From positions 1 to 58,734 of IMG/VR virus record IMGVR_UViG_3300005526_000001: a stretch of DNA of 58,734 nucleotides; one strand, 5' to 3'. This DNA is from a virus. A program made the translations under genes and the position numbers. The notes under the pieces were generated by a model, which saw only the letters and a program-made list of their open reading frames with translations, made no database searches and was not told the origin of the DNA. Positions 6,821-12,675 of the stretch are shown here, one piece after another. Within the stretch, counting starts at the first letter, position 1, and every line of letters starts with the position of its first letter.

Positions 6821-7030
6821 TTACCTAGCGAAAATACGCAGCCAATCGTCATAATGATCTTGTGAAGGGTTGTCGTAGATCGTATTCCTGAACATTGGAT
6901 ATGGGAATCTATCACTTTGGGTGATAAGGTCTGAATAACAGAAGATACGATCACCGTTGTCATAACACGCCCAAAATGCGACGTAGTTATGACAGCGGTG
7001 GTCTATCTCCGCGTGTGTGTAAGTTGGCAT
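6821..7030 (-). CDS. Small hypothetical protein
   Basis: 69 residues, aromatic-rich (YVAFWACYDNGDRIFCYSD). The ATG overlaps the preceding stop as TAATG. Its stop is part of the next gene's AGGAG region. No family recognised. Confidence 0.55.
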   Translation of the reverse strand: MPTYTHAEIDHRCHNYVAFWACYDNGDRIFCYSDLITQSDRFPYPMFRNTIYDNPSQDHYDDWLRIFAR

Positions 7031-7221
7031 TACTGCCGTTCTGGCGCGTTGTGTGCGAACCAGTTCTTCATGTAGTTTTGTGCATCCTCGAACGTCGATA
7101 TGTTCCTGATGATCGCGTAGTACTTTCTATTACGATCCACTACGATCATCTTATTGAGAGGTAGCCAGGTTGCGAGATAATCAGTCTCGCCGATCCTTTC
7201 TCTGATTGTAGTTCTAGTCAT
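7030..7221 (-). CDS. Small hypothetical protein
   Basis: 63 residues: basic N terminus (MTRTTIRERIGETDYLATWL), strand pair, C-terminal helix (FEDAQNYMKNWFAHNAPER). AAAGG lies about 5 bases before ATG 7221. First gene after the 7243-7277 stem-loop. No family recognised. Confidence 0.55.
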   Translation of the reverse strand: MTRTTIRERIGETDYLATWLPLNKMIVVDRNRKYYAIIRNISTFEDAQNYMKNWFAHNAPERQ

Positions 7222-7242
7222 TGTTACCTTTGCCTTTCGGTT

Positions 7243-7277
7243 GGGGTGAGTGAGCTAATGGTAGCCTCACTCACCCC
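7243..7277 (-). promoter_or_regulatory. Intergenic stem-loop (perfect 12 bp)
   Basis: 7266-7277 pairs perfectly with 7243-7254 across an 11-base loop. GGGG at the base of the stem makes it very stable. It lies between the stop of the 7302-7805 gene and the ribosome site of the next gene, about 14 bases ahead of AAAGG. No U-run follows in the minus direction. Confidence 0.75.
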
Positions 7278-7301
7278 TTTATTGCGGTTTGTGTTACGTG
7301 C

Positions 7302-7805
7302 TTACTGGTCTGCGATCTTGAGCAGGCTTACGTCGGTGCATTCCCACTCAACGACTTCCTTCTTGTATGCCGGTCTAACGTATTCCGGCACATCTTCGTA
7401 ACCGACGACCTTCTTCTCGCACACCGCTTCACGGTTGACCTTGTATGTAACGGTGTACGTCTTTGTCTCGTCGAGCGAAGTAACCTGAACGTCCAGTTGA
7501 AGCTCTCTTTCAGTCCAGTCCTTCGTCACAATCGCGTTCGACGCCCGTGCAACGAACTTGGCAACCTTGGCGATTGCCTGTCTTGACGCTTCAAGGTCTA
7601 GATCGTACTGCTGTGTCTCACTGTTCCAATGAGACACCGTTACGTCGATCCAGTCCTCAGTTGCGGTGTACGGCAACGGAATTCCGCCGAGGGTGTACGC
7701 CTGCATGTGCCATGCGTACAGTGTCTCGAATCGCTGCCTGTTCTCCTGAGCACGACTCACGAATGAATCGCGGTCAAGGTCAGTGGTGCTTGCTAGTTCG
7801 GTCAT
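7302..7805 (-). CDS. Hypothetical early protein (167 aa)
   Basis: 167 residues from ATG 7805 (GGAGG 7 bases ahead). Residues 1-35 are helical, 40-90 mixed (WIDVTVSHWNSETQQYDLDL), then an extended beta region (LQLDVQVTSLDETKTYTVTY) and a basic, Tyr-rich end. No motif of a known enzyme is seen. Confidence 0.65.
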   Translation of the reverse strand: MTELASTTDLDRDSFVSRAQENRQRFETLYAWHMQAYTLGGIPLPYTATEDWIDVTVSHWNSETQQYDLDLEASRQAIAKVAKFVARASNAIVTKDWTERELQLDVQVTSLDETKTYTVTYKVNREAVCEKKVVGYEDVPEYVRPAYKKEVVEWECTDVSLLKIADQ

Positions 7806-7832
7806 TTTCAACCCTCCTTTCTATGACCAGTG

Positions 7833-7881
7833 GTTACGAATGCCTTATTGTTAAGTAAGGCACCCGTAACAACTAGTTGTT
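7833..7881 (-). promoter_or_regulatory. Intergenic stem-loop (15 bp) plus adjoining palindrome
   Basis: 7856-7870 pairs with 7833-7847 across 8 bases. The two non-canonical positions are G-U in the minus-strand RNA and would be A-C in plus RNA. A perfect 14-base palindrome (7868-7881, AACAACTAGTTGTT) overlaps its 5' arm and spans the preceding stop codon. The stem ends about 12 bases before GAAAGGAGGG. Confidence 0.75.
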
Positions 7882-8097
7882 GTACTCGGTGTTGTAGATA
7901 AGGGAAACTGCTTCGCGGAAGTTCAGGCCGTACTTGTTCGCGAAAGCCTTGATAGCGTCGTACAAGTTCTCTTCGACGTCGTGACTTACGATGCGGGTTG
8001 CCTCTCCCGCTTGTACCATCAGATCCGCGAACAGTTCCTTTCGCGTACTCAGGTTCGGTATGTCCATGTTCATACCGTGTCCACCCGACGAGTGCAT
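7873..8097 (-). CDS. Hypothetical early protein
   Basis: 74 residues with GAAAGGA 5-9 bases before ATG 8097. Mainly helical (RKELFADLMVQAGEATRIVS, then LYDAIKAFANKYGLNFREAV). The first 15 residues are Gly/His/Ser-rich. Could be a small helical regulator; no family recognised. Confidence 0.6.
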   Translation of the reverse strand: MHSSGGHGMNMDIPNLSTRKELFADLMVQAGEATRIVSHDVEENLYDAIKAFANKYGLNFREAVSLIYNTEYNN

Positions 8098-8125
8098 TTA
8101 CGTCCTTTCTTGCTAGGGGGCTAGT

Positions 8126-8163
8126 TTTACCACAACGCACAGGTGGGTGTGCGCTGTAGTAAA
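8126..8163 (-). promoter_or_regulatory. Intergenic stem-loop (16 bp)
   Basis: 8148-8163 pairs with 8126-8141 across a 6-base loop. Two positions are G-U in the minus RNA and would be A-C in the plus RNA. Followed by CTAGCCCCCTAG and then GAAAGGA before the 74-residue gene. The best single example of a hairpin that only pairs fully in the leftward transcript. Confidence 0.8.
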
Positions 8164-8164
8164 T

Positions 8165-8320
8165 CTAGCGGTTGTACTTGATGGTGTGGTAGCGCGCGTT
8201 CGCTTTTGCCGTAAACCCGCCGGTTTTGTTCGTCGTAGGGTGATCGGCATTACGCCGCAATGAACCTATTGCGCGTTCGCCGTCGTCGTCTTTGTAGACG
8301 AACGTGTACTTGAACTTCAC
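8165..8320 (-). CDS. Small basic protein (51 aa)
   Basis: 51 residues from GTG 8320, chosen because GGGAGG lies upstream just after the HNH gene's stop. The longer frame from 8368 would overlap the HNH gene. Basic and Gly-rich (MKFKYTFVYKDDDGERAIGS...KTGGFTAKANARYHTIKYNR). It may be a small nucleic-acid binder; no family recognised. Confidence 0.55.
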   Translation of the reverse strand: MKFKYTFVYKDDDGERAIGSLRRNADHPTTNKTGGFTAKANARYHTIKYNR

Positions 8321-8337
8321 GCGAGAGTCACCTCCCT

Positions 8338-8670
8338 TTAATGAGTCTTTGCATGACAGTTTCGACAAAGGAAACGTATGTTACTGCGGTGGTTGTTAAA
8401 CGTATCCTTATCGACGTGGTGTCTGTGTTTGGCCGGAGCCTTCTGACACTCTTCACAAGTGCCTAATACCGGGTACAACCCGTATGCCCTTTGCCTGCCT
8501 GTTTGCGGATCTAGCGGGTAAGGGTAAACAAGCTTTCCGAATTCTAAGCACTTCTGAAGAGTACCACGAAAGACCAAAGACGTGTTGTACGAATTACGTG
8601 CCTCAAACCCATACACTCCGTAATCGTCTAGTGTGGAAGAAAAGCAGACGATGGAGTACCTTTTGCGCAT
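8338..8670 (-). CDS. HNH endonuclease
   Basis: 110 residues. The C-terminal half has the HNH pattern: C-EEC (Cys pair), HRHHVDKDTFNNHRSNIRFL with the His-His and Asn positions, then CRNCHAKTH (second Cys pair and terminal His). Such proteins nick or cut DNA with one metal ion. Phage HNH genes often lie beside the terminase and help packaging; this one stands in the early arm, far from terminase, so a homing or host-DNA role is equally possible. The N-terminal ~60 residues are not recognised. Confidence 0.8.
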   Translation of the reverse strand: MRKRYSIVCFSSTLDDYGVYGFEARNSYNTSLVFRGTLQKCLEFGKLVYPYPLDPQTGRQRAYGLYPVLGTCEECQKAPAKHRHHVDKDTFNNHRSNIRFLCRNCHAKTH

Positions 8671-8763
8671 CCTGAGAGACTACCACATGGGGCGGAGATT
8701 TGCAAGTCGCAGAAGCTACACGAGGGCCTTAAATTGGCTAATCGTCTGTTGACTTTTGTGGGT

Positions 8764-8788
8764 ATCCTTAAGGATGAACAAATTGTTC
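8764..8788. promoter_or_regulatory. Two adjacent palindromes, operator-like
   Basis: A 12-base perfect palindrome (ATCCTTAAGGAT, 8764-8775) is followed immediately by GAACAA-a-TTGTTC (8776-8788). Dimeric DNA-binding proteins often use such sites. It lies about 95 bases upstream of the HNH gene in the minus direction, so it could control the run of genes starting there. Confidence 0.45.
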
Positions 8789-8884
8789 AACAATCCTGCA
8801 CCTGTGACACAGTAGTATTACTATGATAATATACTTCTAGGAATGAGGTACCTTCCTACTGAATCCTACCGAATCCTACCCATG

Positions 8885-8998
8885 AGGTTTCCGGTAGGTT
8901 TCCGAGGTTTCCGGTCTACATCAAGGTTTCCGTTTCCCTATAAGAAGAGCATCATAACTACAGGCTCTACCGATTTTTGATATATATCGCGGAAACCT
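8885..8998. repeat. Iteron-like array of AGGTTTCCG
   Basis: Direct copies at 8885-8893, 8896-8904, 8905-8913 and 8924-8932; an inverted copy at 8990-8998. The segment between the fourth and the inverted copy contains the AT-rich stretch. Spacing is irregular (11, 9 and 19 bases start to start), which is looser than classical plasmid iterons. Confidence 0.6.
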
Positions 8999-9060
8999 TT
9001 GCCTTTTGGCAAGTCAGACTCCGGCGGAACTCATACAACCGTATGAGTACCGTAGGGGTC

Positions 9061-9103
9061 TTACTCGGGCACATAACCTGACCCTTTACTCAGGCACATA
9101 ACC
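9061..9103 (-). repeat. Tandem 18-bp repeat duplicating a gene's end
   Basis: 9061-9078 repeats 9086-9103 with one mismatch, 25 bases apart. The right copy encodes the last residues of the adjacent gene (GYVPE and stop). The left copy encodes the same five residues and stop but lies just past the stop. It is a tail-end duplication, either a DNA-level element or a relic. Confidence 0.75.
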
Positions 9104-9274
9104 GAGAGCCTCAACAACACGGTTGATCGCATTGTCGAGCCTTTCGGCGTATGCCTTTGCAGCCGGCGTTGTGTTGTTGTGATACTCTCCGGCTTCTGCT
9201 ACCAAATCGTGATAGCGAGAAACAAGCAGGGCTTCACCGTCTGTGCCCTTTTTGTAGGTAATCGTCATTCCCAT
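9086..9274 (-). CDS. Small helical hypothetical protein
   Basis: 62 residues from ATG 9274 (AGGAGG 8-9 bases ahead; GTG 9283 would sit inside the ribosome site). A beta hairpin start (MGMTITYKKGTDGEALLVSR) then two helices (YHDLVAEAGEYHNN, AAKAYAERLDNAINRVVEAL). No family recognised. Confidence 0.6.
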   Translation of the reverse strand: MGMTITYKKGTDGEALLVSRYHDLVAEAGEYHNNTTPAAKAYAERLDNAINRVVEALGYVPE

Positions 9275-9305
9275 TGTTTTCACCTCCTTTGGTGTCTAAT
9301 TCATC

Positions 9306-9331
9306 GCAACACACTCAGGCGAGTGTGCTGC
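9306..9331 (-). promoter_or_regulatory. Intergenic stem-loop (11 bp)
   Basis: 9321-9331 pairs with 9306-9316 across 4 bases. The one imperfect pair is G-U in minus RNA, A-C in plus RNA. Located between the stop at 9338 and the strong AAAGGAGG of the 62-residue gene. Confidence 0.7.
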
Positions 9332-9337
9332 AACAAA

Positions 9338-9451
9338 CTAGCTGCCGTAGACGCGACGGTCAATCTTGTCGCACAGTTTTGCACCGTGCTTGCCGAATCG
9401 GCAAGGGCACACGTCGCGCAACACGAACCAGGTGAAGATGCGCTCGATCAT
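9338..9451 (-). CDS. Small hypothetical protein (37 aa)
   Basis: 37 residues (MIERIFTWFVLRDVCPCRFG...), Arg/Cys-rich with a CPC and a further Cys. ATG 9451 overlaps the preceding stop as ATGA and has GGGGGG ahead. Amphipathic N terminus might touch membrane. No family recognised. Confidence 0.55.
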   Translation of the reverse strand: MIERIFTWFVLRDVCPCRFGKHGAKLCDKIDRRVYGS

Positions 9452-9636
9452 TTGTTTTTCACCCCCCAGCGGGCTTGAATGTCAGCGACACTTTCGCGTT
9501 CTGTGCTGTTCGGCAACACCACGAAGTTCTTGGGTGCAACTTTCTTGCGCGGGACGGGCGGGATGAACACGTTGTGCGTGGTTTCCCGTTCCGGCAAAAA
9601 CGGCTTGAAGTTGTCGAGTTGTTCTTTGTTCAGCAT
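9448..9636 (-). CDS. Small hypothetical protein
   Basis: 62 residues, Pro-rich in the middle (HNVFIPPVPRKKVAPKNFVV), with GGGGG before ATG 9636. Probably extended with short helices at both ends. Coupled to the small genes either side. No family recognised. Confidence 0.55.
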   Translation of the reverse strand: MLNKEQLDNFKPFLPERETTHNVFIPPVPRKKVAPKNFVVLPNSTERESVADIQARWGVKNK

Positions 9637-9640
9637 TTTC

Positions 9641-9730
9641 TCACCCCCTTTTCAGGTAAAAGGCGATGGCGCAGATGACCAGAAGAACTCCGACCATGTA
9701 GTACAACTCGATGTAATCGTATGAATCCAT
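9641..9730 (-). CDS. Tiny single-pass membrane protein (29 aa)
   Basis: 29 residues: MDSYDYIELY, then a hydrophobic segment (YMVGVLLVICAIAFYL), then KRG. CGAAAGG lies 5 bases before ATG 9730 and its stop falls within the next gene's ribosome site. Negative outside and positive inside ends predict N-out topology. Confidence 0.55.
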   Translation of the reverse strand: MDSYDYIELYYMVGVLLVICAIAFYLKRG

Positions 9731-9749
9731 GTAGCCTTTCGAGTCGTTT

Positions 9750-9840
9750 GCCGATAGCCCCTACCATACTTATCGGCCTTATTCCTCCGTATTCTACATT
9801 CCCTCTAAGCTCGTCAAGTATTGTGTGAACTACTTGACGA
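9750..9840 (-). promoter_or_regulatory. Two intergenic stem-loops
   Basis: 9831-9840 pairs perfectly (10 bp) with 9811-9820 across 10 bases and includes the last codons of the 29-residue zinc gene. GCCGATA/TATCGGC (9750-9756 with 9771-9777) forms a second stem closer to the next ribosome site. The remaining sequence of the gap (9731-9829) contains no gene that I can support. Confidence 0.6.
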
Positions 9841-9919
9841 TCTTGCAGCGAATGCAGAAGATTGCTGCGGTGTCACCGATGACCCTAATGATCATCTCGC
9901 TGAAGCAGCGCGGGCACAT
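9830..9919 (-). CDS. Tiny zinc-ribbon protein (29 aa)
   Basis: 29 residues with two Cys pairs, CPRC (residues 2-5) and CIRC (22-25), spaced as in a minimal zinc ribbon. CGAAAGG stands before ATG 9919, just after the preceding stop. Stand-alone zinc ribbons of this size are known in phages; DNA or RNA-polymerase binding is an inference. Confidence 0.6.
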   Translation of the reverse strand: MCPRCFSEMIIRVIGDTAAIFCIRCKIVK

Positions 9920-9932
9920 CGTGCGCCTTTCG

Positions 9933-10091
9933 TTAGCGGAGCTTTTTATCGACGAGCACGTACTTGCCGTTGTGGATCTTGACCAGTTCGGTGCGCTTGG
10001 CCGCTTTCTTCGGCTTGAAGAACTCGACCGTACCGTCAGGCATGATGCTGATGCACTTGCCTGCTGGTCCCGATGTTCTGGGTTTCCGCAT
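9933..10091 (-). CDS. Small basic protein (52 aa)
   Basis: 52 residues (MRKPRTSGPAGKCISIMPDG...FFKPKKAAKRTELVKIHNGKYVL), pI clearly basic, with a beta-hairpin end. CGAAAGG is 6 bases before ATG 10091. No family recognised. Confidence 0.6.
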   Translation of the reverse strand: MRKPRTSGPAGKCISIMPDGTVEFFKPKKAAKRTELVKIHNGKYVLVDKKLR

Positions 10092-10165
10092 TATTGCCTT
10101 TCGTTGTAGTGGAGTGAGAGTGACTAGTCTTTCTGACCCTGCGCGACAGGAAGGGTAGTGCGGTG
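10092..10165 (-). promoter_or_regulatory. Short intergenic gap with small hairpin
   Basis: ACCCT/AGGGT around 10136-10157 can form a short stem with CCTG/CAGG inside it. Weaker than the other early hairpins. No gene in this gap. Confidence 0.4.
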
Positions 10166-10525
10166 TTACTGGTCGGTGTCGTCGTCGGCGAAAGCCTCGA
10201 TGAGCGTATCCGGCTCATCTGCGATCTCGTCGTCGTCGTTCTCGACGGTGGCGACGAACTTCACGAGGAAGGGTTCGCCGTCCATCTCGATCGGGTAGCA
10301 CAGCTCGGACAGGTTGTTTGCCATGATGACCGTCTTGAAGCGATTGACGATCGAGCTGTTCTTTGCGTCTGACGGGAAGATACCAGTCAGAGTGATGTAC
10401 TCAAGAGTCGCGTCGTTCAGGAAAGCAGCGACCTTGGCGAGAAGCGTATCGGAAGGGACACGCTGGCTCGACTTGTTCTTCTTGGCTGCGGCTGCGTTGC
10501 GAAGCAGTTCAGCTTTGGAGATCAT
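10166..10525 (-). CDS. First gene of the leftward arm, hypothetical acidic protein
   Basis: 119 residues with AAGGAG 6 bases before ATG 10525. N-terminal helical, basic section (MISKAELLRNAAAAKKNKSS), a central alpha/beta domain (TLEYITLTGIFPSDAKNSSI) and a very acidic tail (NDDDEIADEPDTLIEAFADD). As the first leftward gene it should be expressed immediately. No family recognised; an acidic tail is common in DNA mimics and ssDNA-binding proteins, but nothing specific supports that here. Confidence 0.65.
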   Translation of the reverse strand: MISKAELLRNAAAAKKNKSSQRVPSDTLLAKVAAFLNDATLEYITLTGIFPSDAKNSSIVNRFKTVIMANNLSELCYPIEMDGEPFLVKFVATVENDDDEIADEPDTLIEAFADDDTDQ

Positions 10526-10663
10526 CTCAACTCCTTGTGACTTGTGATGGAGTCACGCAGAGTCAGAGAGACTAGTCACTGAGTAGCGTTGTCATCCCTG
10601 CGCGTCACCAACAAGCATTCGCCGTCCTGGGGCGCTGAGGAGTTATGAGGGATACGAAGTTAG

Positions 10664-10692
10664 ACTATAAAAGCCTTTCGTGATAGCGCGAA
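10664..10692 (-). promoter_or_regulatory. Leftward promoter candidate
   Basis: Minus-strand TATAGT (-10, 10664-10669) with TTCGCG (-35, 10687-10692) at 17-base spacing. The -35 matches the consensus at only three of six positions. It would start transcription about 130 bases before the first leftward gene. Confidence 0.4.
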
Positions 10693-10713
10693 CGTGCTCT
10701 CGCGCGGGCGGAT

Positions 10714-10769
10714 GGGGGACTAGATGTAGTATCGCCCACGCCGGGCACGTTGTCGCACTACAAGCCCCC
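10714..10769. repeat. Long imperfect inverted repeat in control region
   Basis: GGGGG (10714-10718) and TGTAGT (10725-10730) are mirrored by ACTACA (10757-10762) and CCCCC (10765-10769). Inside the loop GCCC/GGGC (10734-10737, 10743-10746) forms a second stem. The hairpin could act in DNA or in either leader RNA; its 3' arm overlaps the first copy of the 12-bp direct repeat. Confidence 0.6.
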
Positions 10770-10895
10770 AATCTCTTCAATCGGACATTCCATTTAATTA
10801 CTACGTAAGTCAAACCCAATCTCTTCTGTATCAACTTTCAATGGTTTACTTTATTCCCCCATTTCACTATCCCACATTTCAACCTGCACGTAGTG

Positions 10896-10901
10896 TATAG
10901 T
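10896..10901 (+). promoter_or_regulatory. Rightward -10 candidate
   Basis: TATAGT preceded directly by TG, 27 bases before the TTG start of the first rightward gene. No good -35 is visible at 16-18 bases, so it would rely on an extended -10 or an activator, which would suit a late promoter. Confidence 0.35.
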
Positions 10902-10927
10902 GTCTCCTTAAAGGGGGTGACACCTAA

Positions 10928-11308
10928 TTGACAGACGACCCTAACGCAGCCCTGCTAGCCAAAACGATAGCAGAGCACGAGAATCTCATCACGTCACTTA
11001 AAGCCGACAATGCGGCTCTACGTCAAGAGTTCGCAAAAGCTGGTACTTATGAAGAGACAGTCGAGGTCGCAAAGAATGCAATAGCAGACCTGCTAGAACT
11101 CTCCATAACCACGACTAAACAGCTAATTGCCTCAGCTGATTCAGAATCAGTACGTGCTAGTCTTAGTAAATTCGTCATAGATTCAGTACTAACTGGCAAA
11201 TTGGACGCCAAGGCTGACGCATCTATAGCTGATCTAATCAAGAAGCTCGCAGATAACGACCCGCCGTTCAAAGAGAAGGCACAAGCTATCGTAGATAGCT
11301 CCCCTTAA
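10928..11308 (+). CDS. First rightward gene, helical protein
   Basis: 126 residues from TTG 10928 (AAGGGGGTGA 8 bases ahead). Entirely helical, with an N-terminal coiled coil (LIAKTIAEHENLI-type heptads, residues 5-40) and helical bundles after. It could be a small terminase subunit by position (first gene of the virion arm) and helical content, but no helix-turn-helix is evident. No family assigned. Confidence 0.6.
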   Translation: MTDDPNAALLAKTIAEHENLITSLKADNAALRQEFAKAGTYEETVEVAKNAIADLLELSITTTKQLIASADSESVRASLSKFVIDSVLTGKLDAKADASIADLIKKLADNDPPFKEKAQAIVDSSP

Positions 11309-11317
11309 TACCCCTAA

Positions 11318-11620
11318 TTGTTATTTCAACTACCAACTGATGTACCTTTTACCTATTGCCGCATTTGTGGCAGCTACTTTGCGCATCCGTCGTTACCTGA
11401 ACGCAACGTCTGGTCACATAAACACGCCAACACGCACACTCCTAAACAGCACCGCTTACTTAAAGTTTCTGGCCTGTGGTTACTTCCCGAGGCCGCATAT
11501 CGTTTAGCCACATTAGGCGTCATACCGGCCAAAGACCTCATCTTAGATGATGAGGTTGCACATGCACTTTTAGAGTCTAAACCGTTCGGCTCTCGCCCAC
11601 CACCTGTGCCGCTCTTCTAA
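11318..11620 (+). CDS. Zinc-finger-like protein
   Basis: 100 residues from TTG 11318 (weak ribosome site; the CCTAATTG context repeats that of the previous gene). CRIC near residue 14 followed by spaced His residues (SHKHANTHTPKQH) forms a C2H2-like metal site. The rest is helical with a Pro-rich end. Role unknown; small zinc fingers before virion genes sometimes act as regulators. Confidence 0.55.
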   Translation: MLFQLPTDVPFTYCRICGSYFAHPSLPERNVWSHKHANTHTPKQHRLLKVSGLWLLPEAAYRLATLGVIPAKDLILDDEVAHALLESKPFGSRPPPVPLF

Positions 11621-11673
11621 GCTAGTTAAGCTTTGTGACAAAAGTCACTTGTTCTAACTTAGAATGGAGCGTA

Positions 11674-12102
11674 ATGCCGATATACGAAGTTGTCTACGAA
11701 AGCGGCAGCCACGCTTTAGCGTCGTATGCTGACGACGAAGAAGCACGGGCGGCTTTAACGGCCCACCACGAAAGGGCTGTAAGTGGGGTAAGTGCGACGC
11801 CTGCCTCGACTGAGCGTAACGACGTAACAGGCGTACCGGGGCCTACAAGTTGGCCCGCGGAGCGAATAGCCAAGGTGTACGTGTTTGAAACGCACCCGGC
11901 TAATTACCGCGTAGGTGAACAAGTGCCTGCCGATGAGATAGATGTAGTTATAAATAGCCTGAAAGATAGTGACGGTCTGGTTAACGCACAAGAAGCTGCG
12001 GCTGCTGTGCGTACAACGAGTAGCCCGTTCATAACGCCTGAAAACCCGCACGATAGTATGTACGCAATGGACCACACCGAGCTGGATTGGAGCGGTGAAT
12101 AA
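11674..12102 (+). CDS. Hypothetical protein
   Basis: 142 residues from ATG 11674, chosen because GGAGCG stands just ahead; an in-frame TTG/GTG farther upstream (11635) lacks one. N-terminal alpha/beta (MPIYEVVYESGSHALASYAD), then a Thr/Pro-rich linker and an acidic end. Overlaps nothing. No family recognised. Confidence 0.55.
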   Translation: MPIYEVVYESGSHALASYADDEEARAALTAHHERAVSGVSATPASTERNDVTGVPGPTSWPAERIAKVYVFETHPANYRVGEQVPADEIDVVINSLKDSDGLVNAQEAAAAVRTTSSPFITPENPHDSMYAMDHTELDWSGE

Positions 12103-12103
12103 C

Positions 12104-12592
12104 ATGGCCGTAATCGCTTTTCAGAGACTTTCGCAGCTAGTTACTGATTACGTGCTTGGTGCGAGTGGTACGATTACGCCTCCGTCTGCGTGGACTATGG
12201 GCCTGAGTACAACAGCCGTAGCTACAATGGCTAGAGCTAGTATCTGGTCGGCTACTGTTACGGGTACGAACATCAACGAAATTGGCAGTACGACAGCTAG
12301 TGGCTATGCGCGGCAAACAATTGCCAAAAGCATAAACACAGGTAGCATTGACTGGGGTACTAGCACGTTCGATAGCACACTAAGTACTGGCGGGCAATCG
12401 AGCACAGCAGATCAGGTAACGTTCGGAGCATTCTCAGGGGCACCGTCACCTAACGGAGCTAACTCGTGGGTGATGACTGACGGAACAACGCTCAATGCAG
12501 GTCAGGTGTACTTTGCAGGCGATACCGCTGCAACACGTACATTTGCAAATGGAGATACCGAAAAAGTTACCGCTACTCTCAAAGCTGGTTGA
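12104..12592 (+). CDS. Putative virion structural protein
   Basis: 162 residues from ATG 12104, right after the preceding stop. Very rich in Ala, Ser, Thr and Gly with alternating hydrophobics (MAVIAFQRLSQLVTDYVLGA...TTASGYARQTIAKSINTG), typical of beta-structured tail or fibre proteins. It heads the adhesin-like block 12.1-21.7 kb. Function inferred from composition and neighbours. Confidence 0.55.
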   Translation: MAVIAFQRLSQLVTDYVLGASGTITPPSAWTMGLSTTAVATMARASIWSATVTGTNINEIGSTTASGYARQTIAKSINTGSIDWGTSTFDSTLSTGGQSSTADQVTFGAFSGAPSPNGANSWVMTDGTTLNAGQVYFAGDTAATRTFANGDTEKVTATLKAG

Positions 12593-12675
12593 GTAAAGCA
12601 AATTAAGCCTGCGGCACGTGGGGGTTGTGAAAACAGCCCCCACAAACCTTACCAACCCTAGTAACAAATTAAACC
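12593..12675 (+). terminator. Intergenic hairpin
   Basis: GTGGGGG (12618-12624) pairs with CCCCCAC (12637-12643) across 12 bases. There is no T-run, so it is a weak terminator or processing site at most. The only clear hairpin between genes in the rightward arm before 41.6 kb. Confidence 0.45.

Larger units (their letters stand above)
8671..9085. other. Non-coding region with iteron-like repeats (origin or control candidate)
   Basis: No plausible gene in 415 bp. Contents from left: palindrome ATCCTTAAGGAT (8764-8775) and GAACAAaTTGTTC (8776-8788), side by side like operators. AT-rich TATGATAATATA follows at 8822-8833. Next come tandem decamers GAATCCTACC (8861-8880), four direct copies of AGGTTTCCG (8885-8932) and one inverted copy (8990-8998). 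An AT-rich GATTTTTGATATATATC lies at about 8972-8988, and an 8-bp hairpin at 9029-9048. Repeats next to an AT-rich stretch fit a replication origin, but this is inference. Confidence 0.55.
10526..10927. promoter_or_regulatory. Divergent control region between the two arms
   Basis: About 400 bases with no supportable gene (the 63-residue minus frame at 10643-10834 lacks a ribosome site). It separates the leftward early genes from the rightward virion genes. It holds a leftward promoter candidate, a long inverted repeat (10714-10769), a 12-bp direct repeat (CCCAATCTCTTC at 10767-10778 and 10815-10826) and a rightward -10 candidate. Confidence 0.7.

Noticed and set aside
8803-8830. Plus-strand promoter TGTGAC-16-GATAAT in the non-coding region
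   Set aside because: Weak -35 and no plus-strand gene follows for 2 kb. The AT-rich stretch alone explains the -10 match.
10643-10834. Minus-strand frame of 63 residues in the control region
   Set aside because: No ribosome site; it runs through the inverted repeat and the direct repeats.
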